A model generated the notes under the pieces. The model was not told where the DNA came from and did no database searches. It worked only from the letters and a program-made list of their open reading frames with translations. The position numbers and the translations under genes are program-made. From contig CAZGWK010000036.1 of the NCBI GenBank assembly GCA_964529285.1, forward strand, positions 1-32,624: DNA of 32,624 nucleotides, in the 5' to 3' direction. This document shows, piece by piece, positions 16,478 to 24,467 of the stretch (the stretch's first letter is position 1; every line of letters begins with the position of its first letter). Source of the stretch: SURF-21 sp964529285 (GTDB lineage: Bacteria; Actinomycetota; Geothermincolia; Geothermincolales; RBG-13-55-18).

Positions 16478-17131
16478 ATGAACGGATTTTCCTTTGAAGG
16501 CTGCTCGATAGTGTCCTGCGGGACATTGCGCATGGAGCTTAACGCGCTCAAGGAAGACGGCTTCCTGGACGCGGATAAGATCTATTACACCACGCCGGGG
16601 CTGCACGAGATACCGAGAGACCTCGAAAACCAGCTCGTACGCCAGATGGGAAGGGCGGGGGAGAACTCAAACGGCTTGATAGTGCTCTACGGCGACCGCT
16701 GTTTTGTCGATTCGGCCGATTACTTCCGCAGCATAGACACGGTCATCCAGGAGCAGGGGTTCAAGGCCTGCCGCGTGAAAGCTCACAACTGTATCGACAT
16801 GCTGACCTCGGATGAGGAGCGGGACGAGATAGCCGCAGGCCGCAGGGTGTACTGGCTGGCTCCAGGCTGGATCGAGTACAGGAAAAACGTCTTCCTGGAA
16901 TGGGACGACGGCAAGGCCAACGAGACCTTCCCCTCCAACGACGCCGCCATTCTCCTGGACCCTACAGGGTATTACGAGAAGCTGGCGCTGGAGGACCCCG
17001 AAAAGCTGCTGGAGTTCTCGGATTGGATGGGCATAAGCATAGAGCCGGTGCCCATAAGCCTTGACCGCTTGAAAGGCCTTCTCGCCTCGTGCCTGAAATC
17101 GTTGAAGACCCCGGTAGCCAGCAACGATTAG
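16478..17131 (+). CDS. DUF1638 family protein
   Basis: The 217-aa protein matches the DUF1638 family: an N-terminal 'SIVSCGTLRMELNAL' segment, 'GLIVLYGDRC', 'KAHNCIDMLTSDEERDEI' and 'YWLAPGWIEYRKNVF'. Conserved cysteines and histidines suggest metal or cofactor binding. Members are frequently encoded near corrinoid proteins and methyltransferases in anaerobes, but no biochemical role is known to me. I chose the ATG at 16478, six bases after AGGAGGT. The ATG at 16472 abuts that site and is unlikely. Confidence 0.85.
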   Translation: MNGFSFEGCSIVSCGTLRMELNALKEDGFLDADKIYYTTPGLHEIPRDLENQLVRQMGRAGENSNGLIVLYGDRCFVDSADYFRSIDTVIQEQGFKACRVKAHNCIDMLTSDEERDEIAAGRRVYWLAPGWIEYRKNVFLEWDDGKANETFPSNDAAILLDPTGYYEKLALEDPEKLLEFSDWMGISIEPVPISLDRLKGLLASCLKSLKTPVASND

Positions 17132-17409
17132 GTTCTCATCGCTCTTATCGACTGCGGTAGCCGCACTCCAGGGAACCGCCTGCAGGAATCCCGGCTCTTC
17201 GGTATTCCCTCACCGGGTTCCGTGCAGTGTTTCATCATCACCTCTTACCCATCGGTCGACTTCTGTATATCCGCCTCCTGATGCCGTACCTGCGTGCGGC
17301 GATATCGCCCCGCACAAGCCGCGTGAGCAAGGTAACCACGGGGACCGCATCGGTTAGAATATATATTATGGCTCGAGTGTTGGGAAGACATCCGGGAGAA
17401 TACGGGTAA
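17132..17409. other. Intergenic region upstream of ppk1
   Basis: About 280 bases hold no convincing gene. A small stem (TGCGG-tag-CCGCA, near 17154) could end the DUF1638 transcript but lacks a T-run. An AT-rich patch ('AGAATATATATTATGG', around 17356-17371) is a likely promoter -10 region for ppk1. I cannot identify a matching -35 box. Confidence 0.4.
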
Positions 17410-17451
17410 GATGGAATACTACGAGTTTCCAAAAGAAAACGAACGGGGGTC

Positions 17452-19515
17452 CTGATCATCGAGAAGTACCTGAACCGGGAGCTGAGCTGGCTTTCCTTCA
17501 ACGACAGGATAATGCAGGAAGCCGAAGACGCCGGCGTCCCCCTGCTCGAGAGATTGCGCTTCCTCGGCATCTACTCATCCAACCTGGACGAGTTCTACAG
17601 CGTGAGGGTCGCCAAGCTGAAGCGCCGCATCGCCTCCGGCAAGAAGCCCGATACCTTCCTCGGCGGAACACCCAAGAAGATATACAAACAGGTGATGACG
17701 AAAGCCATGGACCTGGGCGGGGAATTCGATATGTCCCTCGATAACCTGCTGGAGGAACTGCGGGGCGAGGGTATCATCTTCGTCAACGAAAACGAGCTGA
17801 ACGAGCAGCAGGCAAGGTTCCTGGACAGGTACTTCAGACAGACGGTGCGCCCGAGGCTGGTCCCCGTGATGCTCGATAACGTGGAAGGCTTCCCTTTCCT
17901 GCACAATCTCGTGGTCTATCTGGCCGTCGTGCTCGAGAAAAAGAGCGACCCGGCCGGCCGCAAGTACGCGCTGCTGGAGGTACCGGCCGACGTGCTGCCC
18001 CGCTTCGTAAGGATACCGGGGCGCGAGAGCAAGACCTACGTCACCACACTCGACGACATCATCCGCCACGGCCTTGGGGACCTCTTTTCCATGTTCGACT
18101 ACGATGCCTTCTCCGCCTACTCCATCAAGATGACCCGCGATTCCGATCTCGACATAGAGGCCGATATTACCACCGCTTTCATTGAGCGGGCGCTGCATTC
18201 GCTCAAGACGAGGGAGCACGGCGACCCGGTCCGCTTCGTATACGACCGGGAGATGCCCGAGGACCTTCTGTCCCATATCGTCGATAAGAACGGTCTGACC
18301 CCCGACATCGTGATAGCGGGCAGCCGGTACCACAACAGCAGGGACCTGATGGACTATCCCGACCCCGGGGCCCGCTACGCCAGGCTCCGCTACAGCAATC
18401 CCGAACCGCTCGACCACCCCGTACTGCGGAAATACACGAGCATGCTCCAGGCGCTTGCAGATCAGGACATCCTGCTTCATTATCCGTACCAGTCATTTCA
18501 GTACACCGTGGACCTGCTGCGCGAGGCCGCCGTCGACGAGCACGTCACCTCGATAAAGATGACCCTTTACCGCGTCGCGGACGAGTCCGAGATAGTCAAC
18601 GCCCTTACCGGCGCCATACGCAACGGCAAGAAGGTGACCGTATTCGTGGAGATACGGGCCAGCTTCGACGAGGCGGCCAACATCACCTGGATGGATAGAC
18701 TGGCGGGGGAAGGAGCCAGGGTGATCCGCGAGCTCCCGGAGCTGAAGGTACACTCCAAGCTGATCCTGGTCACGCGTAAAAAGCAGGGCGGGACCGAGAG
18801 ATATGCCTGTATCGGAAGCGGCAACTTCAGCGAGTCCACCGCCAGGATCTACACCGACCATGCCCTGTTTACCAGCGATCCAGCCATCACGGGCGAGGTG
18901 AGGAGGGTTTTCAAGTCCCTAGAGGACGGAAAGAAGAAGTCCAGGTATAAACATCTCCTCGTCTCCCCCCACGAGATGGAAAAGAAGCTCATGCAACTTA
19001 TAGACAAAGAGATCGCCAACGCTGGGGAAGGAAAGAACGCGTATATCTACGCCAAGCTCAACGGCCTTTCCTGTCAGAGGGTGGTCGACAGCCTTTACGA
19101 GGCCGGCAAGGCTGGAGTCAAGATCAAGATGGTGATCCGCGGGGTATGCTGCCTGCTTCCAGGCGTGGAGGGGTTGAGCGAGAACATAGAGGTGCTGAGT
19201 ATAGTAGATAAGTACCTCGAGCATTCCCGCATCTACGCATTCTGCAACGATAACGACCCGCTGATATATATATCCTCCGCGGACTGGATGCACAGGAACC
19301 TGGAGAAGCGCATCGAGGTAGGGACCCCGGTATACGACGAGGCATTGAAGCGGGAACTGCTCGACTACATGGAAATACAATTCGAAGACAACGTAAAGGC
19401 CAGGGTGATCAACGCGGCCCAGGACAACACGGAGAGGAACGGCGGCGGAAACCGTAAGGTAAGAGCCCAGACAGACATATATAAGTATCTGAGAGACAAA
19501 CTGCGCGGCTGCTAG
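17452..19515 (+). CDS. ppk1: Polyphosphate kinase 1
   Basis: Ppk1 reversibly transfers the gamma-phosphate of ATP to polyphosphate. Counting from the CTG at 17452, the protein has 687 residues with His434 ('LKVHSKLIL', the autophosphorylated histidine) and His591 ('LEHSRIYAF'), almost the E. coli numbering (H435, H592; 688 aa). The conserved N-terminal 'YLNRELSWLSFNDRIMQEA' begins before the first conventional in-frame start (ATG at 17512), so that ATG is too late. An ATG at 17411 encodes 'MEYYEFPKENERG' in another frame and reaches TGA at 17453. One extra G in the run 17445-17449 would join it to ppk1. The real start may therefore be 17411 with a one-base loss, or a non-standard codon. Confidence 0.93.
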   Translation: MIIEKYLNRELSWLSFNDRIMQEAEDAGVPLLERLRFLGIYSSNLDEFYSVRVAKLKRRIASGKKPDTFLGGTPKKIYKQVMTKAMDLGGEFDMSLDNLLEELRGEGIIFVNENELNEQQARFLDRYFRQTVRPRLVPVMLDNVEGFPFLHNLVVYLAVVLEKKSDPAGRKYALLEVPADVLPRFVRIPGRESKTYVTTLDDIIRHGLGDLFSMFDYDAFSAYSIKMTRDSDLDIEADITTAFIERALHSLKTREHGDPVRFVYDREMPEDLLSHIVDKNGLTPDIVIAGSRYHNSRDLMDYPDPGARYARLRYSNPEPLDHPVLRKYTSMLQALADQDILLHYPYQSFQYTVDLLREAAVDEHVTSIKMTLYRVADESEIVNALTGAIRNGKKVTVFVEIRASFDEAANITWMDRLAGEGARVIRELPELKVHSKLILVTRKKQGGTERYACIGSGNFSESTARIYTDHALFTSDPAITGEVRRVFKSLEDGKKKSRYKHLLVSPHEMEKKLMQLIDKEIANAGEGKNAYIYAKLNGLSCQRVVDSLYEAGKAGVKIKMVIRGVCCLLPGVEGLSENIEVLSIVDKYLEHSRIYAFCNDNDPLIYISSADWMHRNLEKRIEVGTPVYDEALKRELLDYMEIQFEDNVKARVINAAQDNTERNGGGNRKVRAQTDIYKYLRDKLRGC

Positions 19516-19547
19516 GAAATGCCTGACAGCTGGAATAAGCGATGGTT

Positions 19548-20342
19548 CTATTGTCCGCCGAAGTCCGGTTCGCGTTTTTCCAGGAAGGCCCGGACGGCTT
19601 CCTCGAAGTCCTCGCCGGTCTCGGCGAGCAGCACCTGATCGCTGTCCATGTGCATGATCGCATCGTCTAAGGCGTTGGTGATCGCGTTCACGCTGCGCTT
19701 GATCATCTGCACCGCCGCGGGGGACCGGCCGGCATAGACCGCCGCCATCTTCCGGACCCTCTCCAGCAACTCCTGCGGCGGCACCACCTCGTCGAGGAAT
19801 CCCCATTCCGCAAGCACGCCGGCCCCCAGCTTTTCACTGGTCATCACCCACCGCTTGGCCCTCGCCGGCCCGACGAGATGGACGCACAGGGGAAGACTTG
19901 CCCAGCTCAACGGTATGGCCAGGCCGCTCTCGGGGTAGCCCACAAGGCACTCCTCGGAACCGATGCGGAAGTCGAGGGCGGAGACGATGCAGGCGGCTCC
20001 ACCCATGGCGGCGCCGTTTATGGCCGCGATGGTCACCTGGTTTATCTCGCGCAGCGCCCGTATGAGGCGCGGGCCCAGGTGGAACAGCCGCTGCTGTGCG
20101 ACCAGGGGCTTGGAGCGCGCGAGCGCCTGTTCCGGGTCCTTCAGGTCCACGCCCACGCTGAAATGCCTGCCGGCACCGGTGAATATAACCACCCTCGTCT
20201 CCGTATCCTCGCGGAAGGCGAGGGCCGCGCCCTCCAGCTCGCGCATCAACTCCAGGCTGAGGGCATTTCCGGCCTCAGGCCGGTTGAGCGTGACCACGGC
20301 GATATGACCGTCGCGCCTTATCTGCAGGTTCTTGTACTCCAT
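19548..20342 (-). CDS. Enoyl-CoA hydratase/isomerase (crotonase) family protein
   Basis: The 264-aa protein shows the crotonase fold: 'VVTLNRPEAGNALS' (16-29), an oxyanion-hole segment 'FSVGVDLKD', 'AAINGAAMGGAACIV', and 'GYPESGLAIPLSW'. The Glu in 'YPESG' matches the second catalytic Glu of hydratases. The first ('GGGCELA' in enoyl-CoA hydratase) is replaced by 'GGAACIV', so hydration is doubtful and isomerase or another crotonase reaction is possible. Start at 20342 chosen for GGGAGAAGG upstream. Just downstream of, and co-oriented with, an acyl-CoA dehydrogenase, suggesting a shared acyl-CoA pathway. Confidence 0.88.
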   Translation of the reverse strand: MEYKNLQIRRDGHIAVVTLNRPEAGNALSLELMRELEGAALAFREDTETRVVIFTGAGRHFSVGVDLKDPEQALARSKPLVAQQRLFHLGPRLIRALREINQVTIAAINGAAMGGAACIVSALDFRIGSEECLVGYPESGLAIPLSWASLPLCVHLVGPARAKRWVMTSEKLGAGVLAEWGFLDEVVPPQELLERVRKMAAVYAGRSPAAVQMIKRSVNAITNALDDAIMHMDSDQVLLAETGEDFEEAVRAFLEKREPDFGGQ

Positions 20343-20453
20343 GCCGCCTTCTCCCATCTCGCGAGGTAATAGAGTGTCATGTCTTCCCCACACTTCCGCT
20401 AAGGCCGGTCTCGGGGTGTCCTTTTTGCTGGCCTACTATCGCGGCTCCCTTTA

Positions 20454-21692
20454 CTAAACGTAGGCGGAAAAGCCTTTGCCCAGCAGTTCGCGCCCCACTA
20501 CCAGTTTCTGGATCTCGGTCGTACCGTCGGGGATGGTGAGCATCCTCGCGTCGCGGAAGTACCGCTCCAGCGGGTATTCGTCCGACAGGCCGATCCCCCC
20601 GTGTATCTGTATAGCGTCGGAGGCCACGTTGACCGCCACCTCGCATGCGTAGCCCTTGGCGAGGGATGAGGCCATGCGCGCCTCGGGATCCGCGTTCATG
20701 GACAGCTTGTACGCCCAGTATGCGAGCAGGCGGGAGGTGACCGTAAGAGCCTTCATATTGTAGAGCTTCTCCTGGATGAGCTGCATCTTGCCGATGGGCT
20801 TGCCGAACTGCGTCCTCTCCCTGGCGAATTGTATGGAGGCGTCCAGGGCCGCCTGGGCGATACCGGCCGCTGCCAGGGCCATGCCGCTGCGCAGGAAAGC
20901 GAAGATCATGTTCTCTGGGGCCATGGTGGCCATCATCTTCGCGAATTTGGAATCCGCCACCTTCGCGGGATCGTACCTGTCTCCCATGATCTCCTTCAGC
21001 CTGTCCCCGGACATGGCGGAGGCCACCATATTCATGACGTTGTTCTCCTTTGGGACCAGGCAGTCCTCGAAGAAGACCTCCCCGGTGGGAGCGGCCTTCC
21101 ACCCCAGCTTGTGGAGGTCGCTGACCCCGTAGGGCGACTGCTCCTTCTCTACCAGCAGGAACATCCTCTCTCCCTTTTCGTCGTTGGCGACAAGCATGCA
21201 CAGGTCGGCCACGGGCGCGCTCGTGATCCAGGTCTTGGTGCCGTTGACCCGGTAGAAGTCGCCGTCCAGCACCGCGGTGGTGCGCATGGAGCGGTTGTCG
21301 GAACCCGCCTCCGGCTCGGTTATTGCGTAGCACCCGATGAGCTCGTTCGCCAGGAGCTTTGGGAGCAGCCGCTCCCGCATATCGTCCGAGGCGATGTTGA
21401 CCAGGGCCGCGGGGAAGGACAGCCCGACCAGGCCGGCAGCCGCCGGCCACACCCGGAAGGTCTCCTCGGCCATGATGCCGACGGCCAGGGGATCGCTCGC
21501 CATATCGGACATGCTCTCCACGTCGAACCCGACGCCGATCTTCTTGAACTTGCGCATGATCTCCAGGGCCTCTTCCTTGTTCATGGGCCCCTTCTTCTCC
21601 TGCTCGTCCACCAGCGGCGCGATCTCCTTGTCCAGGAATTCCCTCAGGTTGTCCCGGAACATCTTCTGGCTTTGGTCGAACTCGAAATCCAT
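20454..21692 (-). CDS. Acyl-CoA dehydrogenase family protein
   Basis: The 412-aa protein has the three acyl-CoA dehydrogenase domains, with 'CYAITEPEAGSDNRSM' and 'GTKTWITSAPVADLCML' (FAD and substrate region), 'RTQFGKPIGKMQLIQEKL', and the C-terminal signature 'QIHGGIGLSDEYPLERYFRDARM'. At the usual catalytic-base position ('YEGT' in medium-chain enzymes) it has 'IPDGT', Asp instead of Glu. A long insert near 'MSGDRLKEIMGDRYD' is also present. ATG at 21692 chosen because GGAGAGG lies eight bases upstream. A TTG two codons earlier is too close to it. It oxidises an acyl-CoA of unknown chain, with electrons presumably to ETF. Confidence 0.92.
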   Translation of the reverse strand: MDFEFDQSQKMFRDNLREFLDKEIAPLVDEQEKKGPMNKEEALEIMRKFKKIGVGFDVESMSDMASDPLAVGIMAEETFRVWPAAAGLVGLSFPAALVNIASDDMRERLLPKLLANELIGCYAITEPEAGSDNRSMRTTAVLDGDFYRVNGTKTWITSAPVADLCMLVANDEKGERMFLLVEKEQSPYGVSDLHKLGWKAAPTGEVFFEDCLVPKENNVMNMVASAMSGDRLKEIMGDRYDPAKVADSKFAKMMATMAPENMIFAFLRSGMALAAAGIAQAALDASIQFARERTQFGKPIGKMQLIQEKLYNMKALTVTSRLLAYWAYKLSMNADPEARMASSLAKGYACEVAVNVASDAIQIHGGIGLSDEYPLERYFRDARMLTIPDGTTEIQKLVVGRELLGKGFSAYV

Positions 21693-21891
21693 TTTCAACC
21701 CCTCTCCCTAGCTAAGCCAATTAATAAGAGCAACCGTCAGTATCTAGATGCGTTCGGGTGCACGCGCGAGAAGTCAATAGACCGAAGATGCCAGATCTGA
21801 AATCATGCGAGTGTGTTCTCGCCCGGCCGCCCTCGACGCCGGTCATTGCCTTGCGTGTCGCGCCCCGCGCTTTCATTCCTGTTCTACTATT

Positions 21892-22125
21892 CTAATCTTC
21901 TTTCTCGCTTCTTTCAGTCTTTCGCCTTCTCTGTATCGAAATACAGGGGCTCGAGCCACGGGGGTCCAGCGGCAGGTCATGTTCCGCGGGGGAGATACCC
22001 GGGTCCTCGAACATGCCGTAAAGCGATTTGCCGTCTATGGGGGCCGAGCTGTCCACATAAACGAGGTGAGCGATACGTTCGGGTGTCCTGCCCTCTCCGC
22101 CGACTTTCCCATATATTATGACCAT
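21892..22125 (-). pseudogene. Internal fragment of an alpha/beta hydrolase
   Basis: The segment 'ERIAHLVYVDSSAPIDGKSLYGMFEDPG' resembles the middle of alpha/beta hydrolases of the type 'I..LVY.DAF.P.DGES'. Neither the nucleophile elbow upstream nor the acid/His end is present, and the tail turns into low-complexity Arg/Lys/Glu. It starts inside the inverted repeat controlling the neighbouring HTH gene. A decayed fragment of a once longer gene, not a functional protein. Confidence 0.4.
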
Positions 22126-22156
22126 ATGGTCTTAAATATAGCCATATGGTCATAAT
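22115..22156. promoter_or_regulatory. 15-bp inverted repeat, likely operator of the HTH-nucleotidyltransferase gene
   Basis: ATTATGACCATATGG (22115-22129) and CCATATGGTCATAAT (22142-22156) are perfect inverted copies separated by 12 A/T-rich bases. Each arm also contains the palindrome CCATATGG. The right arm ends 18 bases before the ATG of the wHTH protein, so a bound dimer pair would cover the promoter. It is probably the autoregulatory site. Confidence 0.8.
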
Positions 22157-22174
22157 TTATGTTAACATCTAGAT

Positions 22175-22765
22175 ATGAGGTTTCATGAGCCATTAGATGA
22201 CATACTGGGTAACAGAACGCAGATAAAGCTCTTGAGGCTCCTGGCTAGAACGAGAAGCCCCCACACGGGAAGGGAGCTGGCGAGACTGATCGGCCAGTCT
22301 CATAATACGGCCCGTTATGCCCTCGAGGAACTCGAGCGCAACGGCCTAGTGGTCAAGCGACAGGCCGGTAGATCCAACCTCTATTCCCTTGACGAAGATA
22401 ACATAATTTATACGCAGATCTTATCCTCAGCGTTCAAGCTCGAGGAAGAACTGCTCGCAGAGGTCGCAAAAATTTTTTCACAAAGGCTGGGTGAAGACCT
22501 GGTAGCCATGATCCTGTTCGGCAGTGTCGCCAAGGGCGAGGAAAATCCAGACAGCGATATAGACCTGTTGCTGGTTTTTTCAGACGAGGTCAACCCCGGA
22601 GACAAGGAAGACGATGTCGCAGAGGCATCGTTACAGGTCGCCAAATCGTTCGGGAATCAGGTATCGACGATCATGCTCCAGAGCGCGGAGTTTGATCGCA
22701 AGAAAAATGCCAGAAGCGGGTTATGGAAGGAGATTGCAGAGACAGGTATTCCTATAAGACCTTGA
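22175..22765 (+). CDS. Winged-HTH fused to MNT-type nucleotidyltransferase (antitoxin-like)
   Basis: Residues 1-75 form a winged helix ('RTQIKLLRLLAR', 'TGRELARLIGQSHNTARYALEELERNGLV', wing to 'NLYSL'). Residues 108-196 form a minimal nucleotidyltransferase with G116-S117 ('LFGSVAKG') and catalytic Asp128/Asp130 in 'DSDIDLLL'. In MntA/HepT systems the MNT protein neutralises the HEPN partner by adding AMP. Here the same polypeptide could also repress its own operon through the inverted repeat upstream. A HEPN gene follows after 15 bases. No clear Shine-Dalgarno site precedes the ATG. Confidence 0.88.
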   Translation: MRFHEPLDDILGNRTQIKLLRLLARTRSPHTGRELARLIGQSHNTARYALEELERNGLVVKRQAGRSNLYSLDEDNIIYTQILSSAFKLEEELLAEVAKIFSQRLGEDLVAMILFGSVAKGEENPDSDIDLLLVFSDEVNPGDKEDDVAEASLQVAKSFGNQVSTIMLQSAEFDRKKNARSGLWKEIAETGIPIRP

Positions 22766-22780
22766 AGGAGGATAAAACCC

Positions 22781-23194
22781 GTGGGCAAAGAGCCGCAGAC
22801 AAAACGTACCGACAAATCAAAGGCTGGAACTTTCTGGGACAGGGCTCAGCAGTGCGGTGCTGCGATGAACGATGCGCTGCAAAGAGGTCATTGGGAGGCG
22901 GCCGGTATCAACGCGCTGCACTGTGCGATATCCGCAAATGACGCAGTTCTCGTCGCTCTGCGAGGCATAAGGCCGGTGAGCAAGGATCATAAGGATGCGG
23001 TCAGGATCCTGCAGTCTCAATTCAAGGAAGAAGATGCGCAAAGCGCTGCCAAACTGCTTGCATCCATTATCTCCAAGAAGACCCGGTTTGAATACGAACA
23101 AAAGCGACTGACGGAGAAGGAAGCGCGAGAGCTCGTCTTGAATGCACAGAGGTTCCTCGAGTGGGTGAAGACACGTCTACCCGCCAGCATATAA
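22781..23194 (+). CDS. HEPN-domain protein, partner of the wHTH-nucleotidyltransferase
   Basis: The 137-aa, mainly helical protein has the HEPN pattern 'HWEAAGINALHCAISANDAVL' followed by 'G.RPVSKDHKDAVRIL' and a C-terminal helix pair. The usual HEPN ribonuclease motif R-x4-6-H near the end of the domain is missing: the equivalent place reads 'KKTRFEYEQK'. It may be an atypical or inactive toxin, or a HEPN partner with another role. GTG start with AGGAGG ten bases upstream. Operonic with the preceding nucleotidyltransferase gene. Confidence 0.82.
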   Translation: MGKEPQTKRTDKSKAGTFWDRAQQCGAAMNDALQRGHWEAAGINALHCAISANDAVLVALRGIRPVSKDHKDAVRILQSQFKEEDAQSAAKLLASIISKKTRFEYEQKRLTEKEARELVLNAQRFLEWVKTRLPASI

Positions 23195-23306
23195 TGACTA
23201 AGTCCCGTTAGAAATCCCTTAGTAATTGTCAGAATTGCCCTATCTGCACAATGCCGTTGGATTCCATCATCTCTATTATATATGGTTATTAAAAAGGCAT
23301 TTTATG

Positions 23307-23372
23307 TGGCGGAGGGGGCGGGTTTCGAACCCGCGAGGCGTTGCCGGCCCAATTATTATCAAGCATAATTTG
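23307..23372 (-). repeat. tRNA-Ser 3'-half remnant (attachment-site scar A)
   Basis: Read on the minus strand, this contains an anticodon-loop-like CTTGATAA, a T arm (GCGGG-TTCGAAA-CCCGC) and the acceptor 3' strand ending CCGCCA, as in a tRNA-Ser with UGA anticodon. The sequence that should form the 5' half (higher coordinates) is unrelated, so it is not a tRNA gene. Positions 23307-23337 match 26857-26887 at 30 of 31 bases in the same orientation. It is best read as an integration scar. Confidence 0.7.
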
Positions 23373-23407
23373 CGTGTTCTCCTGTCACTACTAACTAGTA
23401 ATATTGG

Positions 23408-23456
23408 TATACTGTTTTTATTATAGTATATACTTAATTTATCTAAATATATACTT
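23408..23456. promoter_or_regulatory. Putative operator of the vapBC pair
   Basis: TATACT (23408-23413) and AGTATA (23425-23430) form an inverted repeat, and TATATACTT occurs twice (23427-23435 and 23448-23456), 21 bases (two helix turns) apart. The block ends 17 bases before the antitoxin ATG. AbrB-type antitoxins usually bind such sites with their toxin to repress the operon. The A/T richness lowers certainty. Confidence 0.45.
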
Positions 23457-23473
23457 GCAACAGACATAAAAGG

Positions 23474-23719
23474 ATGGATTCGTTGAACACCTCGACTATT
23501 TCAGCAAAGGGATGGGTGGTGATTCCCAAGGAACTCAGAGAACGTTTCGGCTTGAAAAAGGGCGACAAGGTTCATTTCGTAGAATACGGAGGGACTATCG
23601 CCGTGGTGCCTTTGGCAAAGAACGCGGTCAAAGAATCCACCGGTATGTTGAAGGGCGACTCCTCGCTCCTGGCGGCACTTCAGAAATCAAGGCAAGAGGA
23701 TGCCGCAAAGGGGAGGTAG
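23474..23719 (+). CDS. vapB: AbrB/MazE-type (SpoVT-AbrB fold) antitoxin
   Basis: The 81-aa protein begins with a swapped-hairpin AbrB domain ('STISAKGWVVIPKELRERFGLKKGDKVHFVEYGG', residues 6-39 in part), followed by a flexible C-terminal tail with 'ESTGMLKGD', the usual toxin-binding end. It lies three bases upstream of a PIN toxin and should both neutralise it and repress the operon. Located immediately to the right of tRNA-Ser scar A, consistent with delivery on a mobile element. Confidence 0.92.
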   Translation: MDSLNTSTISAKGWVVIPKELRERFGLKKGDKVHFVEYGGTIAVVPLAKNAVKESTGMLKGDSSLLAALQKSRQEDAAKGR

Positions 23720-23722
23720 GCC

Positions 23723-24145
23723 TTGGCAAAGCTCGAGCATAAACGGTACGTTCTCGACAGCTTCGCCCTCATTGCCTACTTCGAGGGCGAGAAAGGGCAG
23801 GAATTGATTGTCGATCTTTTTAGGCGAGCAGCGAAAGGCTCCTGCGAACTCTATGTGAGTGTTGTGAACCTGGGAGAGATCGCATACATAGTGGAAAGGG
23901 AAAGGGGGCTTCCCAAAGCGCAGGAGACATTGGCGCGCATAGACGAGCTGCCTGTATCCGTTTGTGACATAGACCGGCGACTTGCCCTCACTGCCGCCCA
24001 CATCAAGGCCGAACATCCCATCGCTTACGCTGACTGCTTCGCAGCCGCGCTAGCCCAAGACAAGGATGCAGCCCTTGTCACCGGCGACCTCGAGTTCAAG
24101 AACGCCGGAGTGGATGCTGAAGTTTCCTTAGTTTGGCTAGCATGA
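23723..24145 (+). CDS. vapC: VapC-type PIN-domain ribonuclease toxin
   Basis: The 140-aa PIN protein has the acidic metal-binding residues Asp12 ('VLDSFAL'), Glu52 ('NLGEIAYIV'), Asp104 ('YADCFAAALA') and Asp122 ('VTGDLEF'). VapC toxins cleave tRNA or rRNA with Mg2+. TTG start preceded by GGGGAGG, three bases after the antitoxin stop. All catalytic residues are present, so the toxin is likely functional. It is followed directly by scar B. Confidence 0.92.
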   Translation: MAKLEHKRYVLDSFALIAYFEGEKGQELIVDLFRRAAKGSCELYVSVVNLGEIAYIVERERGLPKAQETLARIDELPVSVCDIDRRLALTAAHIKAEHPIAYADCFAAALAQDKDAALVTGDLEFKNAGVDAEVSLVWLA

Positions 24146-24213
24146 ACGAAATAAATCGTTTACGCGTGTCAACTATGGTGTTCATTATCCACCCATCCAC
24201 TACCCCTAAAAAA

Positions 24214-24395
24214 GGGGCGGGATTACAATCTGTAAGGCGAGCGAAGGGGAATGTTTTGCAAGTACACACTTGCGATATTATGGTAACACCTGGTAATTAT
24301 GAGAGCCATTACACTGCATATTCTTCATTATAACCATTCAATCTCAGCGATATTTCGCGATGTTTAGCGCTGAGATGGGCGCAAAACGGGCACAG
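24214..24395. repeat. Direct repeat copy B, decayed attachment scar
   Basis: This segment is a diverged copy of 26865-27045 in the same orientation. Shared blocks include GGGGCGGGATT, 'GCGAAGG..AATG.TTT..CAAGTAC', 'ATTATGGTAA.ACCT', 'TTTAGCGCTGA' and 'AAAACGGGCACAG' at the end. The T-arm portion of the tRNA-Ser remnant is degraded here. It lies between vapC and the truncated lipoprotein gene and probably marks an older insertion end. Confidence 0.65.
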
Positions 24396-24467
24396 CTCGA
24401 TCGGTCTCTTATCTATATTGGTTTGCAAAGGTTCTTTACCAACATTCGTTGATATGAGTTTTCCTTA

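Noticed and set aside
22970..22992. R-x5-H (Arg64 to His70) in the HEPN protein as the catalytic motif
   Set aside because: It lies in the loop where HEPN proteins usually have a non-catalytic 'H' before the next helix, not at the end of the domain where the ribonuclease motif occurs.
23307..23372. A complete tRNA gene at 23307 or 26857
   Set aside because: Only the anticodon-loop-to-CCA half is present in each. The 5' acceptor strand and D arm are missing, so neither can fold as a tRNA.
24205..24219. CCCCTAAAAAAGGGG as a terminator after vapC
   Set aside because: Only five pairs with an A-only loop and no T-run. It coincides with the start of the decayed attachment scar, which explains it better.
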